Notes: generated from the letters alone by a model not told the origin. A stretch of DNA of 8,035 nt from an uncultured Bacilli bacterium (GCA_948687865.1 CAPQQE010000031.1:4289-12323); one strand, 5' to 3'. Numbered from the stretch's first letter, positions 1 to 6,573 are shown. Numbers and translations: made by a program.

Positions 1-426
1 TCAAATATAAAAGATTTGGAAAAAAGTTTAGCATTTAATGCTAATGCGTATATATTACATACATTATTTTTTGAAAATTTAACTCCTATGCCTAATAAAA
101 CATTATTAAGTGATGAACTTGTTAATCATATAAAAAAGGATTTCGGTTCATATGATGCCTTTATAAATGAACTTAATTCTGCACTCTTAAACATAGAAGG
201 TTCTGGATGGGTAGTTTTTGGTTATAATAAACTACTTGATAAACTATTTATAACACAGATAGAAAAACATCAAGAACTCGCACTTGTGGATTTTATACCA
301 CTTCTTGTTATAGATGTTTGGGAACATTCCAATTATCTTCATAAAAAAGAATATATAAGAAATTTATTTTATATACTAGATTTTAATATGGTAAATAAAA
401 GATATAATGAAATATATTTAACTTAA
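1..426 (+). CDS. Fe/Mn-family superoxide dismutase, 5' end outside window
   Basis: Converts superoxide to oxygen and hydrogen peroxide in the cytoplasm. The frame is open from base 1, so the gene enters from the left; 141 codons remain of a family usually near 200, and about 60 N-terminal residues, including the first metal-ligand His, are missing. Visible family marks are the second His ligand in LHTLFFENL, the GSGWVVF strand, DVWEHSNYL carrying the Asp and His ligands, and the terminal VNKRY. It is divergent: the usual Gly-Gly-His (Mn type) or Ala-Gln (Fe type) before the second ligand is Asn-Ala-Tyr. In EKHQE a His lies 15 residues before the ligand Asp, where Mn enzymes carry Gln. The residue two before that Asp is Val, not Gly or Thr. 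Metal preference cannot be assigned. The stop is TAA; a TTG at base 16 is internal, not a start. Confidence 0.93.
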   Translation, partial: SNIKDLEKSLAFNANAYILHTLFFENLTPMPNKTLLSDELVNHIKKDFGSYDAFINELNSALLNIEGSGWVVFGYNKLLDKLFITQIEKHQELALVDFIPLLVIDVWEHSNYLHKKEYIRNLFYILDFNMVNKRYNEIYLT

Positions 427-429
427 AAT

Positions 430-452
430 GATATTCAAATATATCTTTTTTT
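430..452 (+). terminator. Weak intrinsic terminator after superoxide dismutase
   Basis: GATAT (430-434) pairs with ATATC (441-445) around a 6-base loop, followed directly by seven T (446-452). The 5-bp, nearly GC-free stem is weak, but its place just after the stop codon and the T run fit an intrinsic terminator. It overlaps the promoter of the next gene. Confidence 0.4.
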
Positions 453-460
453 GATATAAT
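432..460 (+). promoter_or_regulatory. Extended -10 promoter for the ylmH-GH5 operon
   Basis: A perfect TATAAT lies at 455-460 with the extended -10 TG at 452-453 (TGATATAAT). The best -35 is poor (TATTCA, 432-437, 17-base spacer), as often seen with extended -10 promoters. Transcription should begin near 467, leaving a very short leader, which bears on the start codon of the next gene. Confidence 0.6.
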
Positions 461-484
461 TTTAATAAATTGTGGGTGATTAAT

Positions 485-1165
485 ATTTATAATATAAAGA
501 AAAATATAGATAAATTAAAAAGAGGAGATGCTACTTATTTTATTGAAATAAAAGATTATAATAAAATAGTTAGTGGATTAAAAGGTGTCAAATATAATAT
601 TTATAAACCATATAAAGATGCATTAAAAGTTATTTTTTACAAAAATAATATACCAAATATTTTATTATATGAAATAAAATCAAGTATAAAGTTAAAACAT
701 CAAGATATATTAGGAAGTTTATATTCACTAAATATTTCATCTGAAATGTTTGGTGATGTAATTATAGATAATGATAAGTATTATATTATGATAATATATA
801 CAGTAAAAGATTATATAGAACAAAATCTTACTAAAATAAAAAATTCTAATATAAAACTCGAATTAGTTGATATAAATTATATTAAAGATTATGAACAAAA
901 ATATGAAGAATGTAAAAGAGTAGTATCAAGTCTTAGGATAGATAATGTAATTTCAAAAATAATAAATACAAATAGAGAAGATATTATAGATAAGATAAAA
1001 AATAAGGATATAATAGTTAATTATGAACTATTAAATAAAAATTCATATATACTAAAAGAAAATGACATATTTAGTATAAGAAAATACGGTAAATATAAAT
1101 TTGTAGGTGTAAGTGGTTTAACTAAAAAAAATAATTATATTATCACATATTTAAAATATTTATAG
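485..1165 (+). CDS. ylmH: YlmH-like S4-domain RNA-binding protein
   Basis: The YlmH family binds RNA through a C-terminal S4 domain. B. subtilis YlmH is encoded beside cell-division genes and has been linked to ribosome-associated quality control. Here residues 1 to about 140 match the YlmH N-terminal part, including GDVIID after a motif like DILGSLYSLNI, where relatives have a FLGALLGLGI-type motif. Residues about 146-226 form the S4 domain: VVSSLRIDNVISK, an R-x2-D-x2-DKIK helix in place of SRSKA-x2-LIK, then LLNKNSYILKENDIFSIRKYG. At about 226 residues it is slightly short (B. subtilis about 257). The start is uncertain. TTG at 470 sits almost at the predicted transcript start and GTG at 476 lies inside the only Shine-Dalgarno-like sequence (GGGTGAT, 474-480). 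ATT at 485 has the right spacing and is used here. The first in-frame ATG is far inside the conserved region. The GH5 gene begins 16 bases after the stop, so the two are probably cotranscribed. Confidence 0.85.
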   Translation: MYNIKKNIDKLKRGDATYFIEIKDYNKIVSGLKGVKYNIYKPYKDALKVIFYKNNIPNILLYEIKSSIKLKHQDILGSLYSLNISSEMFGDVIIDNDKYYIMIIYTVKDYIEQNLTKIKNSNIKLELVDINYIKDYEQKYEECKRVVSSLRIDNVISKIINTNREDIIDKIKNKDIIVNYELLNKNSYILKENDIFSIRKYGKYKFVGVSGLTKKNNYIITYLKYL

Positions 1166-1181
1166 ATTGGAGAAGAATTTT

Positions 1182-2222
1182 ATGAAAAAATATATTAAAT
1201 TAATAATTATTATAGTATTATTGACATTACTAGTATTAACAACAAAATTATTACTAGATAATAATAAAAATCAAGATAATTTAAATAATAAAAAAGTAAC
1301 AAATGAAGAAAAAACTAAGCAAAGGAATAATCTAGTAAGTTATAATGGTAAACTTAAAATTAAAGATAATGCACTAGTAAATTATAAGAATGAAAAAATT
1401 GTATTAAGGGGAATAAGCACTCATGGAATCCAGTGGTATGGAAAGTATGCTAATTATGAAAATATAAAAGAATTAAGGGATAACTTTAATAATAATTTAT
1501 TTAGAATAGCAATGTATACTGAAGAAGGTGGATATATAAGTGATAATTCATTAAAATATAAGGTAGAGGAAATAGTAGATATAGCAATAAAATTAGATAT
1601 GTACGTTATAATTGATTGGCATATATTAAGTGATGGGAATCCACTTATACATATGAAGGAATCAAAAATATTTTTTAGTGAAATGAGTGAAAAATATAAG
1701 AATATTCCAAATGTTATATATGAAATATGTAATGAACCAAATGGAAATGTAACTTGGGAAAATGATATAAAACCATATTCCGAAGAAATTATAAGTGTTA
1801 TAAGAAAGAATAGTAAAGATTCTATAATAATTGTAGGAACACCAACTTGGAGTCAAGAAGTTGATAAACCAGCTAATAATCCAATAAATGATAAAAATGT
1901 AATGTATGCTCTTCATTTTTATAGTGGATCTCATACTCAGTATTTAAGAGATAGGGCAAAAGAAACACTAAATAAAATACCAATATTTGTATCAGAATGG
2001 GGAGTATCAGATGCATCAGGAAATGGTGGAGTATATTTAGAAGAGGCAAAAAAATGGGTAAATTTTATGAATGAAAATAATTTAAGTTATGCAGTATGGT
2101 CATTATCAGATAAAAATGAATCATCAGCTTTATTAATTCCTGGCACAGAAAATGATATAAGTAATAATTTAACAGAAGCAGGAAAATTTATAAAAGAGAT
2201 AATGACTAAAGATGTAAATTAA
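1182..2222 (+). CDS. Membrane-anchored GH5 endoglucanase (cellulase), GH5_2-like
   Basis: A glycoside hydrolase family 5 enzyme that hydrolyses beta-1,4-glucan (cellulose-like) chains with retention. The 346 residues comprise a short basic N-terminus, a hydrophobic stretch (about 7-25) without a clear signal-peptidase site, an Asn/Lys-rich linker (about 26-55) and one catalytic (beta/alpha)8 domain from about 56 to the end. All expected catalytic-site residues are visible: Arg108 in LFRIAMY, His147 in IIDWH, the acid/base Glu185 in NEP, His245 and Tyr247 in HFY, the nucleophile Glu272 in VSEWG, and Trp306. RGISTHGIQWYG and IIDWHILSD are typical of subfamily GH5_2 cellulases. There is no carbohydrate-binding or dockerin domain, so it probably works tethered to the outer face of the membrane. 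The start is ATG 1182 with GGAGAAG upstream (1169-1175); the TTG at 1167 lies before that site. Stop TAA. Confidence 0.93.
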   Translation: MKKYIKLIIIIVLLTLLVLTTKLLLDNNKNQDNLNNKKVTNEEKTKQRNNLVSYNGKLKIKDNALVNYKNEKIVLRGISTHGIQWYGKYANYENIKELRDNFNNNLFRIAMYTEEGGYISDNSLKYKVEEIVDIAIKLDMYVIIDWHILSDGNPLIHMKESKIFFSEMSEKYKNIPNVIYEICNEPNGNVTWENDIKPYSEEIISVIRKNSKDSIIIVGTPTWSQEVDKPANNPINDKNVMYALHFYSGSHTQYLRDRAKETLNKIPIFVSEWGVSDASGNGGVYLEEAKKWVNFMNENNLSYAVWSLSDKNESSALLIPGTENDISNNLTEAGKFIKEIMTKDVN

Positions 2223-2250
2223 ATTTTTAATTTTATTGATAATTAAAAAT
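2223..2250 (+). repeat. AT-only perfect inverted repeat after GH5 gene
   Basis: ATTTTTAATT (2223-2232) and AATTAAAAAT (2241-2250) are perfect 10-base inverted arms around an 8-base loop, starting right after the GH5 stop. With no GC pair and no following T run it would be a weak terminator. The loop and right arm contain the -35 of the next promoter, so it could also be a regulatory site. Confidence 0.45.
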
Positions 2251-2264
2251 ATTTATAATATAAT
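2236..2264 (+). promoter_or_regulatory. Sigma-70-type promoter for the 651-residue protein
   Basis: TTGATA (2236-2241) and TATAAT (2259-2264) are separated by exactly 17 bases. This one-mismatch consensus promoter predicts transcription from about 2271, just before AAAGGAG (2279-2285) and the ATG at 2294. Confidence 0.7.
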
Positions 2265-2293
2265 TTAAGTAGATTTATAAAGGAGCGGTAAAA

Positions 2294-4249
2294 ATGGATA
2301 AAGAAAATAAAAAAATTGAAGATGGAGAAAAAAACATAAAAGAAGAAAATATAAATAATTCAAACAAAAATGAGAAGAAAGGTATATTAAAAAAGATAAT
2401 AATAATTTTAGTATTAATATTATTTTTAGTAATTTGTGGTAAAGCAATTTATACAAAATTAAATAAAGATAGTGGTATAGCAGGTGTAAAGAAATTATTA
2501 AGTGCGAAATACACAAATATTGAATGTATAAATTACTCTTGTGATGGATTTGTGGTAATAGATGGAGATAAATTAGATAAATATAAAGTGTTTTTATATA
2601 ATAAAGATGGTAAAAAAGTTGCTAATTATAAAGTAAATTACGATTCTAATAAATCGACTACAGATGTTCCAGTAGAGATAGGAAATGATTATTATATATC
2701 AACTACTGTGAATGTAAAAGATCTTAAAGTAAAAGGATATACTATTAATAATAAAAAAGGAAAAGTTATATTTACAACAGAAAATGAACTTTCTATATTA
2801 AATGATGAATTTATTTTAATGAAAAATAGAGAGTCAAAAGAAAATAAATATAGTATATTAAATAAAAAAGGAAAAGAGGTATATAAAAATATATCAGATG
2901 TTGATACATATTTAAATGGTAAATATATTGTAATTAAATCTAATGATTCATATTCAATTTTAAATGTGAAGGGTAAAAAAATACTAAATAATTATAAAAT
3001 AAAGAAAATAGTAACTAATGAAGAAAATAAGGAATTATATGCAATTGTTGAAAATTCAGTAGATAAAGTATATAACTATTATAATTTGAAAAAAGAAGAA
3101 ATAGTAGGTGATAGTTTTAATAGTTATAAAACTGGTGAAGAAGAATATGAATTTATAATAACTAAAAAAGAGAATGATAAAAATGTAAAGTATATACTTT
3201 CAAAAGATGGTAAACAAACAAAAATAGATGAAGAAGAAGTTGATTACAAAAAAATAAAGGAAAAGATAGATGATAAGAAGTATAACCTATATAGTGATAG
3301 TTTATATAGTTCTAAGCAAGATAATGTATTAGTAGATAATAAAGAAGAAAAATCAATAGGAATACTTAATATAAAATATAATGCATTATATAATTATAAA
3401 CAAGATAGATCATATTTTTACTCAACAGTATCAAAAATTGATTCTAAAAACGACGATGTCATACTAAAAATATCATGTGTTAATTACGTATGTGATAATA
3501 AAAAAACATCAATATACAATATTAATGAAAATAAAGAATTATATAAATCAGATGATATTAATATTTCAGATTATATGGAGTATTCAAATGGATCAAAGGT
3601 AATAGAATTTTCAAGTCAAAGTGAAAATAAATATAGTAAAAAAACTGTTATATTTGATAAAAATAATGAAGAATTAGAAATATTAGATAACCCTACTGTA
3701 ATAGTAGATGATAAACTTATTGTAGGAAAAGAAGATAATTACTCTTTATATCTTTATTCTATAAAAAACAAAAAGATATTAAATGAAGAAAAAGTATCAA
3801 AAGAAGGTACACTAGATAATATAGTGTACAAATATAAGGATAAAAATGATAATACAATAATTTTAAATAAAGATGGTAAAGAAGTTATAAAAGTATCAAG
3901 TGATGATTATATAAAATTAAGTGATGATAATTATATTTATATTATAGATGATGTACTATATATTTATAGTATACAAAAAGATAAGGTATATAAATATAAG
4001 TTAAAAGAAAATGAGAAGCTAAATAATGCATCAGGGGATGTTATTAGTCCATATAGAAAATCTATATTTATAAATAATAGTAATGATAAATATGTTAAAA
4101 TTTTGAATTTTAAAGGTAATCAAATTGAAAAAATAAAAAATGTAGAAATATCTTCGGTTAAATTTAATGAAGATAACGATAAAGCATTTATTATTGTTAA
4201 GAAGAATACAAAAGAAGGTAGTTTCTATGGCCTTTATGTAGCAGAGTAG
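2294..4249 (+). CDS. Single-pass membrane protein with WG/propeller-like repeats, unknown function
   Basis: I do not recognise a named family. The protein has a charged, Lys/Asn/Glu-rich cytoplasmic tail (1-34), one membrane helix (about 35-53) and a long, probably extracellular domain (about 60-651). That domain is made of short beta-rich units around a hydrophobic-Leu/Tyr-Asn-Lys-x-Gly-Lys core: FLYNKDGKKV (about 100-109), YSILNKKGKEV (186-196), YSILNVKGKKIL (220-231), IILNKDGKEV (about 522-531) and YVKILNFKGNQI (from 600). These recall degenerate WG (KWG) repeats and suggest beta-propeller folding, though the Trp-Gly pair itself is absent. Two matching cysteine motifs, C78-x-NY-x-C83-D and C395-x-NY-x-C400-D, suggest a two-part or duplicated domain with local disulfides. 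The start is ATG 2294 with AAAGGAG eight bases upstream and its own promoter. It follows another membrane-anchored protein, the endoglucanase, but no functional link is shown. Stop TAG. Confidence 0.88.
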   Translation: MDKENKKIEDGEKNIKEENINNSNKNEKKGILKKIIIILVLILFLVICGKAIYTKLNKDSGIAGVKKLLSAKYTNIECINYSCDGFVVIDGDKLDKYKVFLYNKDGKKVANYKVNYDSNKSTTDVPVEIGNDYYISTTVNVKDLKVKGYTINNKKGKVIFTTENELSILNDEFILMKNRESKENKYSILNKKGKEVYKNISDVDTYLNGKYIVIKSNDSYSILNVKGKKILNNYKIKKIVTNEENKELYAIVENSVDKVYNYYNLKKEEIVGDSFNSYKTGEEEYEFIITKKENDKNVKYILSKDGKQTKIDEEEVDYKKIKEKIDDKKYNLYSDSLYSSKQDNVLVDNKEEKSIGILNIKYNALYNYKQDRSYFYSTVSKIDSKNDDVILKISCVNYVCDNKKTSIYNINENKELYKSDDINISDYMEYSNGSKVIEFSSQSENKYSKKTVIFDKNNEELEILDNPTVIVDDKLIVGKEDNYSLYLYSIKNKKILNEEKVSKEGTLDNIVYKYKDKNDNTIILNKDGKEVIKVSSDDYIKLSDDNYIYIIDDVLYIYSIQKDKVYKYKLKENEKLNNASGDVISPYRKSIFINNSNDKYVKILNFKGNQIEKIKNVEISSVKFNEDNDKAFIIVKKNTKEGSFYGLYVAE

Positions 4250-4273
4250 AAAGATGGACAAAAGTGTTAATAT

Positions 4274-4297
4274 AGCACATAAATTTTATGTGCTTTT
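4274..4297 (+). terminator. Intrinsic terminator after the 651-residue protein
   Basis: AGCACATA (4274-4281) pairs perfectly with TATGTGCT (4287-4294) around a 5-base loop that can close further (AAA/TTT). The stem ends in a T run to 4297. It lies 25 bases after the stop codon at 4249. Confidence 0.75.
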
Positions 4298-4328
4298 AAA
4301 GTGCAATGTGTAAAAATCGAATATATCC

Positions 4329-4357
4329 TTGTTTTTTTCTTTATTCTAAAGTAAAAT
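4329..4357 (+). promoter_or_regulatory. Promoter for the ABC-F operon
   Basis: TTGTTT (4329-4334) and TAAAAT (4352-4357) are separated by 17 bases. Transcription would start near 4364, giving a leader of about 16 bases. This excludes the in-frame TTG at 4362 as the start and supports ATG 4380. Confidence 0.55.
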
Positions 4358-4379
4358 TATATTGTTGGGATGTGAAAAT

Positions 4380-5870
4380 ATGTTACAAGTAAATAATTTA
4401 AGTTTAAAATTTAATACTAGAATTTTATTTGAAAACGTTAATTTAAAATTTGAAAAAGGAAACTGCTATGGTGTAATAGGAGCAAATGGGGCTGGTAAAT
4501 CTACTTTTCTTAAAGTATTAAGTGGAGAAATTGATTCTACAACAGGAGATATAATAATATCAAAGGGAGAAAGATTATCTGTTTTAAAACAAAATCATAA
4601 TGCATATGATGAATATAATGTTATAGAAACAGTTTTAATGGGTAATACAAAATTATATAGTATTATGAAAGAAAAAGAAGCATTATATTCAAAAGAAGAT
4701 TTTACTGAAGAAGATGGAATAAAGGCAGGAGAATTAGAATCCGAATTTGCAGATTTAAATGGATGGAATGCAGAAAGTGATGCAGCGGTATTATTAAATG
4801 GTCTTGGAATAGATGTAAGTTATCATAGTAAATTAATGAAAGAATTAACAGGACCAGAAAAAGTAAAAGTATTACTTGCAAGTGCATTATTTGGAGATCC
4901 TGATATACTTATATTAGATGAACCTACAAACTATCTTGATATAGATGCCAAGGTATGGCTTGAAGAATTTCTTTTAAATTTTGATAATACAGTAATAGTA
5001 GTATCACACGATAGACACTTTTTAAATAAAGTATGCACACATATGCTTGATATCGATTATGGGAAGATAACATTATTTATAGGAAATTATGACTTTTGGT
5101 ATGAATCTAGTCAATCTAAAAGTAAGCAAGCAACAAGTAGAAAAAAATCTCTTGAAAAGATAGAACTAGAAGAAATGAAAGCATCATCTAGAAAGTATCC
5201 TTATGTTAATTTTGAAGTAGAAAGACCTCTTGGTAAAGATGTTTTAGAATTAAAAGGAATTAGTAAAACTATTGATGGACAAGTAATTTTAAAAAATATG
5301 AACTTAACTATTAACACTAATGATAAAGTTGGATTTGTTGGTACTAATGAACTTGCTATTACGACACTATTTAAAATAACAGGAGAATTAGAGCCTGATG
5401 AAGGGGAAGTAAAGTGGGGAACGACTGTTAAGTATGATTATTTCCCTAAAAATAATGATAAATATTTTGATAATAATTTAGATTTAATAGACTGGCTTAG
5501 ACAATATTCAAAAGAACAAGAAGAACCATTTATTAGAGGCTTCTTAGGTAGAATGTTATTCTCAGGTGAAGAAGCATTAAAGAAAGTAAACGTATTATCA
5601 GGTGGAGAAAAAGTTAGGTGTATGCTATCTAAACTTATGCTTAGTTTAGCCAATGTACTTATAATGGATGATCCAACCAACCATTTGGATATAGAATCAA
5701 TAACATCTTTAAATAAAGGAATGGAAAATTATAAAGGTGCACTTTTATTTTCTTCACATGATCATGAACTATTATCTACTGTTGCAAATAGAATAATAGA
5801 ATTTAAAGAAGATGGAAAATACATTGATAAAATGATGAATTATGATGAGTATTTAGAATCATTTAAGTAG
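4380..5870 (+). CDS. ABC-F ATPase (YkpA/YbiT type) lacking most of its interdomain linker
   Basis: A soluble twin-cassette ATPase. ABC-F proteins act on ribosomes, not in transport. Cassette 1: Walker A G34-T42 with Lys40, signature LTGPEK (156-161, second Gly replaced by Pro159), Walker B Asp180/Glu181, switch His210. Cassette 2: Walker A G321-T329 reading GTNELAITT, with Ile327 where Lys is expected; intact LSGGEK (406-411); Walker B Asp430/Asp431, with Asp in place of the catalytic Glu; His460. As I recall this family, YESSQ is followed by about 30 residues of charged coiled coil before SKSKQATSRKK. Here Q245 joins S246 directly, and the protein has 496 residues against about 540. That linker is the ribosome P-site probe of ABC-F proteins. 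The downstream 96-residue gene begins eight bases after the stop and probably shares the transcript. The start at ATG 4380 is preceded by an imperfect GGGATGTGA site. Whether the altered residues are lineage-wide is not known to me. Confidence 0.93.
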   Translation: MLQVNNLSLKFNTRILFENVNLKFEKGNCYGVIGANGAGKSTFLKVLSGEIDSTTGDIIISKGERLSVLKQNHNAYDEYNVIETVLMGNTKLYSIMKEKEALYSKEDFTEEDGIKAGELESEFADLNGWNAESDAAVLLNGLGIDVSYHSKLMKELTGPEKVKVLLASALFGDPDILILDEPTNYLDIDAKVWLEEFLLNFDNTVIVVSHDRHFLNKVCTHMLDIDYGKITLFIGNYDFWYESSQSKSKQATSRKKSLEKIELEEMKASSRKYPYVNFEVERPLGKDVLELKGISKTIDGQVILKNMNLTINTNDKVGFVGTNELAITTLFKITGELEPDEGEVKWGTTVKYDYFPKNNDKYFDNNLDLIDWLRQYSKEQEEPFIRGFLGRMLFSGEEALKKVNVLSGGEKVRCMLSKLMLSLANVLIMDDPTNHLDIESITSLNKGMENYKGALLFSSHDHELLSTVANRIIEFKEDGKYIDKMMNYDEYLESFK

Positions 5871-5878
5871 GATACAAT

Positions 5879-6169
5879 ATGGAATTAGAAAATTTATTAA
5901 AATGTTACATTGAAGCATATTTTGGTGTGCAGGATATGGATGAATATGATTTAAAAGAGTTTACCTTAAAAGATATGGAAACTTATATAAAAGATTTTAT
6001 AATAACTAATAATATTAATAGAGATTACTGTAAAAAAATATCAAATGAAATAAAGGATAATATTGATATAAGAATAAAATTACAATCCAGTTTAATACTA
6101 CTTAGCAAAATGAATGCACCGATGGAATTAATATTACTTATAAAAAATAGATTAAAAAAACAAGATTAG
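5879..6169 (+). CDS. Small hypothetical protein cotranscribed with the ABC-F gene
   Basis: I do not recognise this 96-residue protein. It looks soluble and mostly helical: Met-Glu start, acidic first half (motif DMDEYDLKEF at about 19-28), a mid-region rich in Ile/Asn/Lys, then an amphipathic leucine-rich segment and a basic tail ending KNRLKKQD. It has no signal peptide, membrane span, Cys cluster or nucleotide-binding motif. ATG 5879 follows the ABC-F stop by eight bases, with AGTAGGA overlapping that stop as ribosome site, and no promoter lies between, so the two are most likely one operon. A role tied to the ABC-F protein or to ribosomes is possible only by context. Stop TAG. Its codon use resembles its neighbours, so I take it as a real gene. 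Confidence 0.75.
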   Translation: MELENLLKCYIEAYFGVQDMDEYDLKEFTLKDMETYIKDFIITNNINRDYCKKISNEIKDNIDIRIKLQSSLILLSKMNAPMELILLIKNRLKKQD

Positions 6170-6176
6170 TAGAAAA

Positions 6177-6218
6177 ACCTTCTAAAAAAGTTAATAAATA
6201 TTTAGGAGGTATTTTCTT
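6177..6218 (+). terminator. Terminator-like hairpin after the ABC-F operon
   Basis: ACCTTCTAAA (6177-6186) pairs with TTTAGGAGGT (6201-6210) over ten pairs, one of them T-G, around a 14-base loop, followed by ATTTTCTT. It begins eight bases after the TAG at 6169. The right arm contains AGGAGG, which may instead be the old ribosome site of the broken gene that follows. Confidence 0.5.
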
Positions 6219-6420
6219 ATTTAAATTATCTAAAAAAATAACTGAAAAGTTTGGAAGTGAGTTTAGTAGATCAAGTCTTCAAAATATGAGACTATTTTAT
6301 AGTAAATACAAAAATTGCCACCAACTGGATAGCAATTTAAGTTAGAGCCTCTATTGTTATTTAATTTATATAGATGATGATTGTGAAAAAATTTTTATAA
6401 GATATTTACGATTATTTTAC
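6217..6420 (+). pseudogene. Remnant of a DUF1016 (YhcG-type) nuclease gene
   Basis: One frame reads LSKKITEKFG, FSRSSLQNMRLFY, then NLS, stop, SLYCYLIYIDDD. DUF1016 N-terminal domains, found in YhcG-type proteins with a C-terminal PDDEXK nuclease domain, carry closely similar LSKKLTEEFG, FS-x3-LQ-MR-FY and LSWSHY...DD motifs. In the family motif LSWSHY the Trp lies exactly where this copy has TAG (6343-6345), one base from TGG. The frame stays alignable past that stop to about 6405, then ends at TAG 6421. The N-terminal start and the whole nuclease part are absent. The AGGAGGT at 6204-6210 may be its former ribosome site. About 68 codons survive, too few for function. YhcG-type genes often occur in accessory regions, so this may be the trace of a lost defence-type or mobile gene. 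Confidence 0.7.
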
Positions 6421-6527
6421 TAGATGAAGAAAGTATAAACTTTTTTGTTTCAAATTGTTAAATTATAAGTAAAATGCATATTATTCGTATATTTTCAAAA
6501 AAATTATAAAATTAAATTAAATTTACA
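6421..6527. other. Gene-free AT-rich spacer before nrtR
   Basis: No open frame, RNA gene or convincing repeat is visible. The only structure is a short AAAGT (6430-6434) / ACTTT (6439-6443) hairpin followed by more T, a weak terminator-like element near the end of the broken DUF1016 gene. Confidence 0.4.
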
Positions 6528-6556
6528 TTGACAAGTGTACAAAATACACATATAAT
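6528..6556 (+). promoter_or_regulatory. Full-consensus promoter of nrtR
   Basis: TTGACA (6528-6533), a 17-base spacer and TATAAT (6551-6556) match the consensus at every position. Such a strong promoter in front of a regulator gene implies repression, and a palindrome fills its spacer. The leader is very short: GGTGGT (6565-6570) lies about 10 bases after the -10 and ATG is at 6574. Confidence 0.85.
6535..6549 (+). promoter_or_regulatory. Palindromic operator in the nrtR promoter spacer
   Basis: GTGTA (6535-6539) and TACAC (6545-6549) are perfect inverted arms around five bases, lying wholly between the -35 and the -10, where a bound protein would block RNA polymerase. The same architecture recurs at 7257-7271, so autoregulation by the encoded NrtR is the simplest reading (inference). 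Confidence 0.65.
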
Positions 6557-6573
6557 ATAATTGTGGTGGTAAT

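Noticed and set aside
1662..1934. Minus-strand open frames across the GH5, 651-residue, ABC-F and nrtR genes
   Set aside because: They are antisense shadows of AT-rich coding sequence, with Phe/Ile/Tyr-heavy translations, no ribosome sites and no family resemblance.
4362..4379. TTG at 4362 as start of the ABC-F gene
   Set aside because: It falls at or before the predicted transcript start and has no ribosome site. ATG 4380 matches the usual N-terminus (MLQVNNLSLKF).
5879..6169. Small gene as a toxin or antitoxin linked to the ABC-F gene
   Set aside because: No toxin or antitoxin motif and no partner gene; only cotranscription is supported.
6177..6210. Riboswitch or T-box leader before the broken gene
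   Set aside because: The hairpin is short and isolated, none of the conserved motifs of known riboswitch classes can be seen, and the downstream gene is dead.
6190..6216. Extension of the DUF1016 remnant upstream of 6217
   Set aside because: The frame is open but the residues no longer resemble the family clearly, and this stretch is explained by the hairpin and an old ribosome site.
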